DNA of 64,000 nt from Chrysomallon squamiferum (lineage: Eukaryota > Mollusca > Gastropoda > Neomphalida > Peltospiridae), in assembly GCA_012295275.1 (NCBI GenBank), contig CM022671.1:9012858-9076857 (forward strand), read 5' to 3'. The notes below the pieces were generated by a model. That model worked only from the letters and a program-made list of their open reading frames with translations, ran no database searches and had not been told where the DNA came from. The position numbers and the translations under genes are program-made. This document shows, piece by piece, positions 1 to 12,608 of this stretch (position 1 is its first letter; every line of letters starts with the position of its first letter).

Positions 1-478
1 TATTTCTAATAAACGTATGTACATTGAAATATTAATTAATTAATTATATTTTCGTTGTTTAATAATGAAAAGCATAATATGTAGATAAGATCTCTCACAA
101 AAGCAAACAAATAAGCTAGAAAGACATTTTTTTTTTTGTATTTGTTTTGTTATTTTCTCTGGTACAGACTATACCAGGACACGCTATATTATCGAAGCAA
201 ATTATTAGGCCTAACAAGTTTGCTTATTAACTATATCGATTAGCACAGCAGGCAATTCAGTGTGGAATAAGTTCCGCTTATTATGTGCAGTTATTATAAT
301 TAAACGCTGTTGGAGTGACCTGTTGCAAGGATAAAGTTTCACACACGTAACAGTATTATAAATCAGTAACTAATACTACGTAAACTACTAAAACAATGTA
401 GCCTGCAGTTTGAACGTTTGCAATTTTTACTCTACGTATTTTATAAGTTTTAAATATTTATTTATTTCTGATCGACCA

Positions 479-571
<93 letters not shown>

Positions 572-1896
572 TACAGCATTTAGGTTGAATGATATCTAAA
601 TAACATACAATCACTGACACAAACACGCGCACGCACACATATTCCAATCTAACCTTAAACTGTTCACATGAACTGACATAAAACAACTGAATGAAGAACA
701 ACAATTCATTTTGTTTTGTTTTTGTTTTTGTTCTTACTATGACTGGTACAGTATGTGTGATAATAAACTCTGACATATTCACTGCTGGATATCTCATCTC
801 ACTGGTGAATATAAGTCGCTATTTACTTGCTGTGTTTTGGTTATAAAGACTGTGATGTGAACTATAAAACATTCACACAACCAACAAAATCTTAAGGCTA
901 AGTCAGTATCAAAACATCGCGCAGTGTGAAAACGCCTATGGTTTTCTGTCTTTGTGAACCGACTGAAAAAGCTTCACTGATAATCACAGAGGTAGCAGTC
1001 TACCCAACACACTGACGTGTTTGTGTAGTTTATCAACATGACAATATCACGAATGTCGCGTTTCTATGTCATTACAGAGTATTATTAAAATCACACGTTG
1101 CTAACACAAACATTTAAATAAAAAATCAAGGTTATTTGAATAACAAAGATCTGTATTACCGATTTTTTCTTTTTTGTAGTTTTGTTGTTGCATAACACAT
1201 TTTTGTGACACAGGAAATAACACACAAAAGTGTTTAGAAACGTTTTTAAGGATAAAACGACTGTGCATACAAGTTTTAAAAAACGGACGTCGTTTTTTTT
1301 TTTTGTTTTTTTTTTTTAAATTGAAATATAATTTTACGAAATATATCTGACGGTAAAAAAATTGTATTCTTAACACTTGTATCATACAATGTGCTATTTT
1401 CTTTCGCATACAAACATCATTTTTCATCGATCATGCACAAATCTTGTCCGCATATTACTGTTATAAATTTAAGTCAGCTACTGCTACAGAATGGGCGTGC
1501 CCAAAATTGACTACCAAATCGCTGTCAACACAAACAGTCATGCGCTTTTTTTACGCGAAAACGTATACACAAATAAAATTGACACAACAGACTATAAAAT
1601 TATACTATATATATATATATATTTTATTCATTAGCTCGTACATATTCATCGTTAGAGCTGATGGTTTATATGTGTCGGTATACTTTCAGAATAAATCGAC
1701 TACTGGAAAAATATCGAATGTAATATTGGACTGTTATTTGGGTACCGTTAATACATAAATTAATAGTCCGTTTTATTCTGCAGCTTTTGTCTGTTTTGCA
1801 ATAAAAACGTTTATTTTTCAAATGTTAGATTTATATAATTTTTTTATATGGAATAATACAAAGGCATATTTAATATTTAAAACACATTTATTTCAG
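1..1896. other. Non-coding: presumed intron upstream of the membrane-protein exon
   Basis: I see no supportable gene here. The stretch is AT-rich, with a pure CT tract at 484-568 and short A/T runs. Open frames in it are low-complexity or lack homology-like composition. It ends in a clear acceptor (tttatttcag, last base 1896), so at least the right part is probably intron of the gene that continues into 1897. Confidence 0.5.
484..568. repeat. (CT)n microsatellite
   Basis: Uninterrupted TC dinucleotide run of about 85 bp. It creates an apparent poly-Arg/Glu frame on the minus strand, which is an artefact. Confidence 0.97.
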
Positions 1897-4484
1897 GAAA
1901 AACACTTTTACTGCTTGATCACAACTATGATGTCTTGTCTCTCACAACACTGAGAATTGGGGTGGAGTCAATGGACGTAACCCTGACAACTGTTCCAAAG
2001 GGCTGCATCCACAGCCTCACTGCCGAAGAAAGACTGACCCGTGTCCGGGAACTTCTCCTCAATGACTTCAAGATTCCCGAATCTGATGGTAAAACTGAAA
2101 GTCTCTCAGAGCAGAATTTCGTGTGCAACATGTACGTTCGTAACGACAATGGCTACGCCATTTTTCTCTACCAGTGCTGCCACAAAGATCCCGAAGGAGA
2201 CACGATCTGTGAGGACATGATCCGCGATGTTTGGATCAACATACTTCTCGCCTGCGTCATCGCTATCAAGGTCCTGGTCGTCCTGTTCAGTCCTTCGTTT
2301 CTGCCAGAGAGTTTGTACAGAAAGAAGTTTACAGAAGCCGATTACGTCTATCACTGTCCCAACAAGGAAGAGAAAACATTGAAAATCGTTGCCACAAGAC
2401 AGCCGGGAACTTACACGAGTCCCAACAAGATTGTCAAGTTCCAGTGTCTGGCAGGAATGGAATATTTCAGCGCGATGATCCGAAATATGCACACTGAAAA
2501 GGTGTACGTTATATCCTTCGACAAGCTGCATCTCGCTGTAAAAGCTCGAAGGTTGTTGCCGGAGAACGTCGTGCCAGTCGGCGTCATCAAGGTTCTCTTT
2601 GAGAACATTTTCCGGTGTAAAATCAAAAACCTGCCTCCACTGAAACCGTGCTGCGAGAGGAACATCTGCGGAAAACTGAACATCGGATTTAAAGTGATTT
2701 CCTGGTACAAATGTCTCAGGATTTTCGCCAATCTTGTTCTTGTTTTCATCTTCGTTTTGCCCTGGCTCATTCGAACTATTATATTCTATCATTACGAGGT
2801 GGACCTCGTCGAAGAGAAACACTTGGCAGCTAAACGAATGGATATGAAGACACACTTCGGAGGCAGCTTCACCATGTATCTGACTCCACTCCACGGACTT
2901 TTCATAACAACGTATTTCATCGTCGTATTCGATTCATTATTTTACGGAGTTCTCAAGAAAAAGATGAAGCAGAAGTTCAGTTATGTCCTCAGGAAAAGCC
3001 TCAGAGACATGAGAGAAAGATCGCGGGTGAACATCTGCGGCTGGGCTACTCAGCTTATTATTCGACCTTTCAAAGTGTTTGGTATTCTAGGTTTTCTCCT
3101 GGCTGTCCCTTACTGGATCATACTCATCCCGTTTGTTGTAATACCCGTGCTTGCCTTCTACATGCTGCCCTTTCTGAACCTCAGTGTCAGACTCATTATT
3201 AATTTATTCGTCTTCGTCTGTCCTTCAAAATTCATGGCCAAATTTGATGCCATGTCGGAGAAGATGGCAGGACTGAAAGAAAAACTTAAACTAAATAGTC
3301 TTGAAGATGAAACTTTCAGTGAAAAATCCAATATGACGACCAGAGAAATTTTGTTTCAGATGATTATCGTGCTCATGTGCCTAACAACCTTCTGGTCTCT
3401 GACCTTTTTGCTGATGGAGTGCGTCTCTTTCTTCGTGGAACTGGGTGTGTACACACTGATGGGAATCATAGTCAACGCGGGTACAACAGTACAGTATCTA
3501 ACCGTTTTGTTCCTTCTCTTTATATACGCCAAGGATGCGTTTTCTTCAGTTCATAAAAAATACCTAAATTTTTACAAGGTTATTTTCAGTTTTCTCCTGA
3601 ATCAGAAAAAAGAAGAAATTCAGAAAACGGCTCGACAAGATGAAAGCGTCCAAGAAAACGCCGTCTTTCGAGTTGAAAGACCAAACATTTCACGCGAAAG
3701 ACTCCCAGACGCTCAGATCGACGTAAAAGAAGGCTTCATGCGCTGGAAGACAAACGGGTTTCTGCTTTTCCTTGACGAAAGAGACACACCCTACACTCCT
3801 GTCAAATTCTTTCACCGATCCATCCAGATGAACTGTTGTGGCTGTCCAGGAGAACTCTGGCTGCAGATTTTGAAAGCATTCGTCAGTTTTGGGAAAATTG
3901 TGCTGTTTTTGTTTTTCGTGGCCATCGTTGTAGTAGCTTTTGGTGACGCGTACGAAGTATCTTCAACCAATCAAATGCTGGCAACAGTGGCTGGAGGATT
4001 TCTCCCGTTCATGCTTCGGAACATATTTTCACGTCGAGGAGCGGACAGTAACGTGAACACAGACAGCGTCCAGTTTATCACAGAGTTCGACAACGCAGTT
4101 AACAGTTTTGAACAGACGTGGCCGGTGGCGGACATCGTGCCGAAGTTGTACGAAGAGTACGACGCAATGGCGGTTAAACCGGCAGGTGAGTCCACGCCGA
4201 AAAAGCAGGACACGGGAGATAACTCCGAAGAGAACGAAAATTTTGATAATGCATCTGTTAACGGACCTGAACCCAACAGACCCAGTGTGGACGTGAGCGC
4301 TTTGGGACTTGATGACGACGACAGCGTTGACCTGATCATCGACGTGGCTAATGTAAATCGTCACGAGAGGAGAATTGGCATGCCGGGTTCAGCCTATGAA
4401 GTGGGGTCTCTGTCCATGCTCGCTGACGGCAACACAAGCAGAACTCCCATCTACAAGAAACCAAGCAATGTCATTGACGTGTGA
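1897..4484 (+). CDS. Multi-pass membrane protein, 3' terminal coding exon (5' exons outside window)
   Basis: One 2.6-kb exon encodes the last 861 residues of a larger protein. It opens at an AG acceptor (base 1896) in phase 1, and the frame is already open at the exon edge (KTLLLLDHNYDV then LSLTTLRIG). The TTG at 1935 is therefore not a start. Numbering from 1935, hydrophobic segments lie near residues 100-120, 262-285, 316-337, 381-430 (probably two), 470-530 (two or three) and 660-715 (two), so about 8-10 membrane passes. Cys pairs occur before the first segment and near 239-245. The last ~110 residues are a hydrophilic tail rich in Asp, Glu, Asn and Ser, ending at TGA 4482-4484. Local GC content is clearly higher than the flanks. 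I do not recognise the family, so no function is assigned. It could be a receptor-like or channel-like protein with an extracellular N-terminal region encoded upstream. Confidence 0.85.
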
Positions 4485-5006
4485 ACCGTTCCATTTTCAC
4501 AAAGAATAAGATATCACGTTACCGCCACCATATCTTACATAAGATACATCTAAAATACTGTATAAGCATTAGAATAAGTATTTTAAACTATTTTCTTTGT
4601 CTAGAGTAGAATAATCTTATTCAGAATAATTGTTTACTCGTGTGTGTTTGTGTGTGTGTTTTGCTTAGACTACAATTTCAGCTTATGTAGCTTAACTTTT
4701 ATTTTATAATTGTTTATTAATTACCCATTAAAATTGGAAACTATTATTATTATTATTACATTTTTTAATTGTTCTTTTCTTTTTGATACGTAATGCTTAA
4801 ATGTTTTAATTAAAAATCAGTAACAAACACACAGACACACATATATATATATACAAACATAGATATACACACATACATACATGTGTGTGTCCGTGTGCGT
4901 GTGTGCAAAAATATATATACATACATACATGTATACACGCACATACACATATATATAGCTTTGTAACTTTCCTTTTGGTTAAAAGCAGTATATAAGTTAT
5001 GAGAAT

Positions 5007-5044
<38 letters not shown>

Positions 5045-5087
5045 ATAAATAATTAAAACATAAATATAGATAGATAGATGCATGCAA

Positions 5088-5225
<138 letters not shown>

Positions 5226-6395
5226 GAAATATCTTTAACAAAACTTTTCATCATTTTATTACCAAACATATAGGTGTCTTCATAATTTAGAAGATCAGTT
5301 GTTTTTTGTTGTTGTTGTTTTTTTGTTGTTTTTTTATATTTTATATTTAATAAACATGTCATGTTTGTTAATATTTTCTATTTCCATATAATAATATTTA
5401 ATTTTACTATATATTTACTTGATTTAAACATTCCATTTGCACTTATTTTTGTAGTATGTACAAAGAATGTAGAATCTGAACTATTTGTATTTAATATGGT
5501 GCTTTAATTTTTTAATTATTAATATTTTTACACACATGTACATATCTATATACTTATGTATAGTTGTATGTATGCATGTATGTATGTACGTATGCGTTTA
5601 TATATATAGATATATATATGGGCATGTATGTGGGAGTGTGTGTGTGTATGTGTGTGTGTGTGTGTGTGTAGATTTATATAGTGCCCTTTCATCATTATGT
5701 TACTTTCATAGAGTATTAGTAACTGGACAATAATTACGACTTTTCAATTTCTTGTACTTAATAAACTTCTCTACACATTCTGTCAAAGTTAATGTTCTAA
5801 TTTAATATTGTTTAAAATGCTTAATACATATCTCTTTATTAAGGGTGGAGAACTGCAGTGTTATTGGTTCTTTGATGTTTTCTTCTATGTACATAGATAG
5901 ATAGATAGATAGATAGTATTATGATATATTTATATGTAATATTTATATTAGTTAATAAAGCATTTTTAGATACGATATTCACGATAGAAGAATGACTATA
6001 AAGAGTATTATTATTTATTTATTTTAAAATATTTTATGATAATGCCTAATGTATGTACTCTTCAGTTATATACGAAATTAAAATCTTTTTCGAAGTCGGC
6101 ATTAATTATTATCTTTATGTTTAATGTTCGTGGTCACGCATCATTACGAGTGATCTCAGGTCATTTTACACGATTCAGTCTGACCAAACATTTACGACCA
6201 GATTGACCATCCAGTGGCGCGCAGAGAGGGGGGAGGCATCCAATCACAGAAAAGAACTTAATAAATTTGGTGGATTTATATTTAAATCGAATAAAGTGCG
6301 GGTTTTTTATGTTTCATCTGTGTTTACATATTCAAAATATCTTCCTTTCTCATAATAGTACTAGGCCTTATACTTGAGTCTTATACAATCAAGGA

Positions 6396-6500
<105 letters not shown>

Positions 6501-7659
6501 CAGTTCTTTATTTATACTGTATGAATGTGCGTAACAAATAGAGAGCGTTAACCGCAAAAAGCCATCATTACAATATAGGGATACAAATCATCATTTCTAT
6601 TTTGTATATTTTATTCAGCCTTTTATATCTGAACTCATCATTAAAAATGTTTACTTAAGGTTAAAAATAAGAGAGAAAACGTTTAACCCCCTTTTTGCTT
6701 GAAATATGGAGATGGCCACGTTAATAGAACTTGAATAGATTTTGTAACAGCTCGCGAGTGTTTTGATCTGTTCAGTGTTTCACGCAGTCTGCTACATTTC
6801 CATGCATAATGTTATATGTGTATGTTCTCTTAGCCAACTGATTCTACTTTCTGAAAAAAGAAAAGTTCTTGTATGTATCTTCGTAACATGACGTCTTCAA
6901 TTAAAATACAAATTAACGTGAGTTTGACTTCTATATCAAAATCATATGCTTCTTTTTTTTTTCTCTTTCTCAATCTTTCTTTCTTTAACAAAATGGAACA
7001 AACTGTAAAGAAAATAATTTTTTTTTTTTTTTTAATTTTTTATGAAAGATAAGTTTCATGCAATTGGTACGATCAAGACTAAAAGTCAGTCTCAGTTTGT
7101 ATTTATATAACAATAACCATTTATTAGCGTAATTTTAGAAGTTTTATCTTGACAGAAGGTAAACGCTCAGAAAAACGGATCAGACATAATTACTACAATA
7201 GGGCTGTTTTAGAATCTTAACAATGCAGTTTGTACCCTGATTTTCTTTAACCCCAGGTTATAGCAACCACGCTTTTTCAGAATTAAAACTCTTTTATGGA
7301 CGATAGCGTTAAAATGGCGCCACATTGCATTATTGTTATTATTAACATTATCTTTTACGACGAGCTCGGATCTCTTTAACTTTAAATAATATGTGATCAT
7401 CTATAATAATATAACTAAATACTGATAAACTGCAGCCACTCAGTGTATTGTTATTTTTCATTAAATAAGAAGAGACAAAATTATCACAAACGGTGACTCA
7501 CAAAGAGCGGAGACTTGTGATTTTTCTATTAATAATCATCTTGCAAATTATTAATTTTCATAATTTATTTATTTTTATTTTGTTTTGCCGGTTACTGCTG
7601 CGAGTTTGGAAAGATACTGAATTTGTATAAACACTGTACCATATTCAGCCCACTTCACT

Positions 7660-7665
7660 ATTATT

Positions 7666-7722
<57 letters not shown>

Positions 7723-7731
7723 TTATTATTT
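7660..7731. repeat. (ATT)n microsatellite
   Basis: About 70 bp of ATT trinucleotide repeat with two CATT interruptions on its left side. Confidence 0.95.
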
Positions 7732-8035
7732 TAGCTTTTTCTTTTTTGTACCTATCTGTATGTCTTACCTTATTATTAACAAAAATACTGTATATATAAA
7801 TATATAAAACAGACATTACAGCTCGAGCTGTCGTGTATAAAGCTGTTTAGTACAAAGCTGGACATCGTTGAGTTTCAAACCTGCGACTCTCCACATAATC
7901 ACTGCTTGTTATTTATCACAAAACAGTTGTTCAAGGAGACGAATATAACAAATTCTTAGTATAATATAATTAACTACGATAAAAAAAAAAATAATAATAA
8001 TAAAAAAACCAAATATTCAACAAGTACTGTTTTAG

Positions 8036-8041
8036 TTTATT
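8036..8041 (-). terminator. Poly(A) signal of the secreted-peptide gene
   Basis: AATAAA read on the minus strand, 102 bp beyond the TAA at 8145-8143. The spacing suits a short 3' UTR. Confidence 0.6.
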
Positions 8042-8142
8042 TTCCAAGGATTCAGATTTGGAATGTGGTTTTCAGTTTATAAAGAACAGAAAACAGTGTT
8101 TAAATATTTCTCTTGTTGTTTTATCTTTTTCTTATTTGAACG

Positions 8143-9839
8143 TTAGGGACCAGCTGTCATCTGAGCTTCGGTTGTACCTAAATAAAAATGAAATAAATTA
8201 AACAGATTGTAATTTAACATTTCCTCAATTCATCATTTAAGAAATAAAACAGACTGGTACACAATTGAATATATAAACAAAAACACATGCATGCACATAT
8301 TGATGTATCAGTGAGATTGACCATATAAATATCGTTCATTAATGAATTCTTAGTTCATCATTTTAATTTATCGTGCGCACTCATAGACACTTTTATTTTG
8401 AATATAATTATGATCGCGTATTATAATGTTAATTTACTCCATTTCATGAAAGTGAAAACTTAAATAAGACGTTATAGTAGAACATTATACTGGAACATGA
8501 AAGTGAAAACTTAAATAAGACGTTATAGTAGAACATTATACTGGAACATGAAAGTGAAAACTTAAATAAGACGTTATAGTAGAACATTATACTGGAACAT
8601 GAAAGTAAAAATTTAAATAAGACGTTATAGCAGAACATAATACTAAAACGTTAATGTAGAAATTTAAATAAGACGTTATAGCAGAACATAATACTAATGT
8701 AACAATTTTTTAAAACCTACCAGAAGCTTTGCATTCGCTCAGCTGATTTTCCAGGCAAGAGATTTCTTTAGTCAACATTTCAATCCTTGATTAAAATAAA
8801 TTAATAAAATGTTTAAAACAAACAAAGACAAATTTTAAATGATAGTATTGTAGTATACATTATTACAGTTATGAAAATAAAATACAATAATATATTTCGT
8901 TTTAAAATCAACATAATCACCACCAGGGATATATGTAGCATTAATTCTCATATGAACTGTGAAATCAATAGCCTAGAATTTTAATATAATTTTCTTTCTT
9001 CTTTTTTCTTTTTAATTTTTTTTCTTATTTTTTCCCCCTCTTTTTAAAGTTATTTTTGGAGAGAGAAAGAAATCACTGAAAGAAATAATTATAATTAAAA
9101 CAAAATAATTTTGAAACTGTCCAATTGGAATACTCTTTCTTTTTATTCTTTGTCCAGAATAATTATTGCCCATTTTATTTATTTAGTTAGTTATTACTAT
9201 AATTGTTGTTTGGTTTTGTTGTAATTTGTTATTATTATTATTATTCTTATTATTATTATTTTTTATTATTTTTATTATAATTTCAAAAATTTAATTTCGT
9301 TTTTCGACTCTATCTTTATGTCTAAACTGGAATAAGAAATAACCTCTTCTCTTTCTTTAATGAATAATTCGCTCGTAAAATATACTATAAACTCGATATT
9401 CTGTGTTACAGAAGTTGTTGGTTTTGTATAGTTTGCTGATCTGCTGAACCGTGTTTTAAATAAAGAGGTAATATAGATGTATCATCATTTGACAAAGTGA
9501 ATCAAAATGTTTCCAACTAAAAATATTACTAATTAAAATAAAACATAAAAATTAAATATTCTGGTTACAAAAATAAAAAATTAATAAAATTAAATTAAAA
9601 TCAAAATTAAAACTAAAATTGAAATTGAAATTGAACTTGAAATGAATAAAACAGGATCAATCTGACAACACTGTAAATTGAAATCAAATAAAGTGATATA
9701 AGATAATTAAAATGACGCATCAAGTGAATAAAATGACTAACTTCAACGTGCACTGACGATCCTCGGTGTGCATAAACCAGCCATCTGAAGACGCTAGGCA
9801 CAAAGCAGCCACGACGAAAATAACCAGACACAACTTCAT
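8143..9839 (-). CDS. Small secreted coiled-coil cysteine peptide (65 aa, 3 exons)
   Basis: I assembled this gene from splice signals. Coding exons are 9839-9742, 8785-8721 and 8177-8143 (stop TAA 8145-8143). Junction phases are 2 and 1, and each join gives one continuous frame of 65 codons plus stop. Residues 1-18 (MKLCLVIFVVAALCLASS) are a textbook signal peptide, with cleavage likely around 17-20. The mature part has Cys at 30, 43 and 51. Residues 34-51 place I34, L37, I41, L44, L48 and C51 in a perfect 3-4 heptad, so a short amphipathic coiled coil is expected. The tail is Thr/Ala/Gln rich. A TATA box sits upstream and an AATAAA about 100 bp after the stop. Intron 2 contains a 51-bp minisatellite. 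The product is presumably secreted. I do not recognise a family: a peptide hormone, antimicrobial or structural secretion are all possible. The exon 2 acceptor (tcaag) has a weak pyrimidine tract. Confidence 0.72.
8445..8699. repeat. 51-bp minisatellite, 5 copies
   Basis: Copies start at 8445, 8496, 8547, 8598 and about 8649, each beginning catgaaagtg or a variant. The first three are nearly identical, and the last two diverge and shorten. The array lies inside intron 2 of the secreted-peptide gene. Because 51 is a multiple of 3, it also leaves a spurious 17-residue-periodic open frame on the minus strand. Confidence 0.95.
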
Positions 9840-9890
9840 TTTTCTCGATCTCACGTCGTCAGGTTTCTTCTCGATACTAAATGTCGACTA

Positions 9891-9896
9891 CTTATA
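9891..9896 (-). promoter_or_regulatory. TATA box of the secreted-peptide gene
   Basis: GATATAAGTAG on the minus strand, with TATAAG at 9896-9891. It lies 52-57 bp upstream of the ATG at 9839. That predicts a start site near 9866 and a 5' UTR of roughly 25-30 bases, typical of a highly expressed tissue-specific secretory gene. Confidence 0.55.
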
Positions 9897-10127
9897 TCTC
9901 CTTCTTATACGTTTACTTCCAGCGAATCGAAGTTGTTCTGAATATCTCAGCAGAAAACGAGTAAAATGAACTAAAACAAACAGATGTTGAATAGCAAGAT
10001 AAAACACACAGAGAAAACAACAGGAATCTTTTTTTTACAACAGATGTCAAAATGTGTTGTGTACGATTATGGATGACTGAGAAAAGCCAAACCAAAATAT
10101 GTTTTCGTGATACTACAAAAAGAAATA

Positions 10128-10137
10128 TATATATATA

Positions 10138-10177
<40 letters not shown>

Positions 10178-10202
10178 CACACACACACACACACGTACAC
10201 AT
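10128..10202. repeat. (AT)n(TG)n(CA)n palindromic microsatellite
   Basis: An AT run passes into about 28 bp of TG repeats. It then switches directly through TATA to about 20 bp of CA, producing a long perfect inverted repeat that could extrude as a hairpin or cruciform. Confidence 0.93.
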
Positions 10203-10819
10203 ATCTATACGACATATTTATACGGTTATGGACTATACAAATATTCCAATGCTGAATTAAACGACTGGATTCTAAAATATTTAAGACATGTTAATTAATC
10301 AGATAAGTGTATTTTTATGATAAATACAGTATATAAAGAAATTATTATTATTATTTTTTTTTTTTTTTTTAAATTAAAGTTAAATATGTTGACAGAACTT
10401 TTGGTAAAGAATATTCCCAACTTACATATGTATAATTATTATTTTTTATTTTGCAGAAAACGCATGCACACAATATACACACACTTTCATACTCAAAACA
10501 CACATCACATACACAAACGTTCACATACACTCATCCATACACATACATATCTGTATGCTTTATTATTATTATTGTAAACTGTAAAAATTGTTGTGAAATA
10601 TTGTGTTTTCTTGGCAATCAGTGTATGATTAATAGCTGAATAGGCTGTATTTTGGATAGTATGTTGAAAATAAAAATGTATTTCTATTTTATAAATCAGA
10701 ATTTCATATTTTTCATTAAATACCAAATCGAAGATAAAAATTTAGAATGTAGCACAGATGTAATAAGTTTACTTACATTTTGCGCTTATTAATGTGTCTT
10801 TATTGTAGTTATTATTTAT

Positions 10820-11859
10820 CAGTGAACAGTAACAATGTTAAACAATGCTAGTATGTATCAGGGAATCAGTAACAATGTTAAACAATGTTACTATGTATCA
10901 GTGAACAGTAACAATGTTAAAAAAGTTACTATGTATCAGTGAACAGTAACAATGTTAAAAAAGTTACTATGTATCAGTGAACAGTAACAATGTTAAAAAA
11001 GTTACTATGTATCAGTGAACAATAACAATGTTAAACAATGTTACTATGTATCAGTGAACAGTAACAATGTTAAACAATGTTACTATGTATCAGTGAACAG
11101 TAACAATGTTAAACAATGTTACTATGTATCAGTGAACAGTAACAATGTTAAAAAAGTTACTATGTATCAGTGAACAGTAACAATTTAAAAAAATTACTAT
11201 GTATCAGTGAACAGTAACAATGTTAAACAATGTTACTATGTATCAGGGAATCAGTAACAATGTTTAAAAAGTTACTATGTATCAGGGAATCAGTAACAAT
11301 GTTAAACAATGTTACTATGTATCAGGGAATCAGTAACAATGTTAAACAATGTTACTATGTATCAGTGAACAGTAACAATGTTAAAAAAGTTACTATGTAT
11401 CAGTGAACAGTAACAATGTTAAAAAAGTTACTATGTATCAGTGAACAGTAACAATGTTAAAAAAGTTACTATGTATCAGTGAACAATAACAATGTTAAAC
11501 AATGTTACTATGTATCAGTGAACAGTAACAATGTTAAACAATGTTACTATGTATCAGTGAACAGTAACAATGTTAAACAATGTTACTATGTATCAGTGAA
11601 CAGTAACAATGTTAAAAAAGTTACTATGTATCAGTGAACAGTAACAATTTAAAAAAATTACTATGTATCAGTGAACAGTAACAATGTTAAACAATGTTAC
11701 TATGTATCAGGGAATCAGTAACAATGTTTAAAAAGTTACTATGTATCAGGGAATCAGTAACAATGTTAAACAATGTTACTATGTATCGGGGAATCAGTAA
11801 CAATGTTAAATAATGTTACTATGTATCAGGGAATCAGTAACAATGTTTAAAAAGTTACT
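10820..11859. repeat. 38/39-bp minisatellite with 464-bp higher-order repeat
   Basis: About 27 monomers, each built around CAGTGAACAGTAACAATG. They come in a 39-bp form (AAACAATG core), a 38-bp form (AAAAAAG core) and a variant starting CAGGGAATCAG. The block 10861-11324 recurs almost exactly as 11325-11788. The diagnostic monomer caatttaaaaaaatt sits at 11181 and again at 11645, exactly 464 bp apart. Each 39-bp monomer contains a 23-bp quasi-palindrome running from GTAAC to GTTAC. Confidence 0.95.
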
Positions 11860-11979
11860 TCATATTACGTAGCAATTTATCGTGCATTCAATAACGTCAG
11901 GGCATCAAACTTCAATTTATTCTTGTAAAATTTTATTTATTCGGTGTCGTTTTGGTTTAGGCTGGGAGACAATCTATTA

Positions 11980-12086
11980 TATTGTTGCTTTAAAATGGCC
12001 GAGTAAAGATCTATTATGTTATCACTGATTTCTAAATGGTCAAAGAAGAATCTACTACAGGACTGTTGACTAGGTCTAAATGGCCG

Positions 12087-12115
<29 letters not shown>
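11980..12115. repeat. Degenerate AAATGGCC repeat with poly(A) end
   Basis: Three imperfect copies begin with AAATGGCC, AAATGGTC and AAATGGCC near 11992, 12032 and 12077, spaced about 40-45 bp. The last runs into more than 30 A residues. It could be a decayed minisatellite or the tail of an old retroposon. Confidence 0.5.
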
Positions 12116-12117
<2 letters not shown>

Positions 12118-12385
12118 TTGTAAATTTAATGGTGTTCGTATTTTCTAATAAACGCTAGTAATACCAGAAAGAAAGTTACTATTGTATAAAATGCAGAATT
12201 ACCCTCAAGTGAATTTTTCTTGATAGTCTTTATAAATATATTCTTTAAAACGAAATGAACAGAAGTCAATATAGGGCAGTTTATGTAAGTATAGACATGC
12301 ATTAGAACTGATGGATGATACAAAATTCACTCATATTAAATATAATTTTTAGCAAACATATATTACAGTTGTAGCCACCAGAGAA

Positions 12386-12386
<1 letters not shown>

Positions 12387-12444
<58 letters not shown>

Positions 12445-12608
12445 TAACAAAACAAGAACAATAAAATAACAATAACAATAACAATAACAAATAAATAAGT
12501 AAATAAATAAATAATAACAAAAATAATAACAATAACCACGACGATGACAACGACGACAACAGTATAATAATAATGATGTTGATAATGATGATGATGATGA
12601 TAATAAAA
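12387..12608. repeat. (ATA)n and related AAT/ACA microsatellite
   Basis: Trinucleotide run from 12387 to about 12440, followed by interrupted AAC, AATA and GATGAT repeats to 12608. All three minus-strand frames are open through it only because of the repeat. Confidence 0.9.

Noticed and set aside
2106-2894. 262-residue minus-strand open frame
   Set aside because: Antisense shadow of the strongly coding-like membrane-protein exon; no splice or homology support.
7800-7910. tRNA gene on the minus strand
   Set aside because: A B-box-like block is present but no matching A-box, acceptor stem or anticodon stem could be folded.
8444-8638. Minus-strand open frame of repeated 17-residue units (NVLFKFSLSCSS)
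   Set aside because: It is the 51-bp minisatellite read in a frame that stays open because 51 is divisible by three; it lies in an intron with no start context.
10820-11859. CRISPR-like regular repeat array
   Set aside because: Units are contiguous without unique spacers in eukaryotic DNA; it is a minisatellite.
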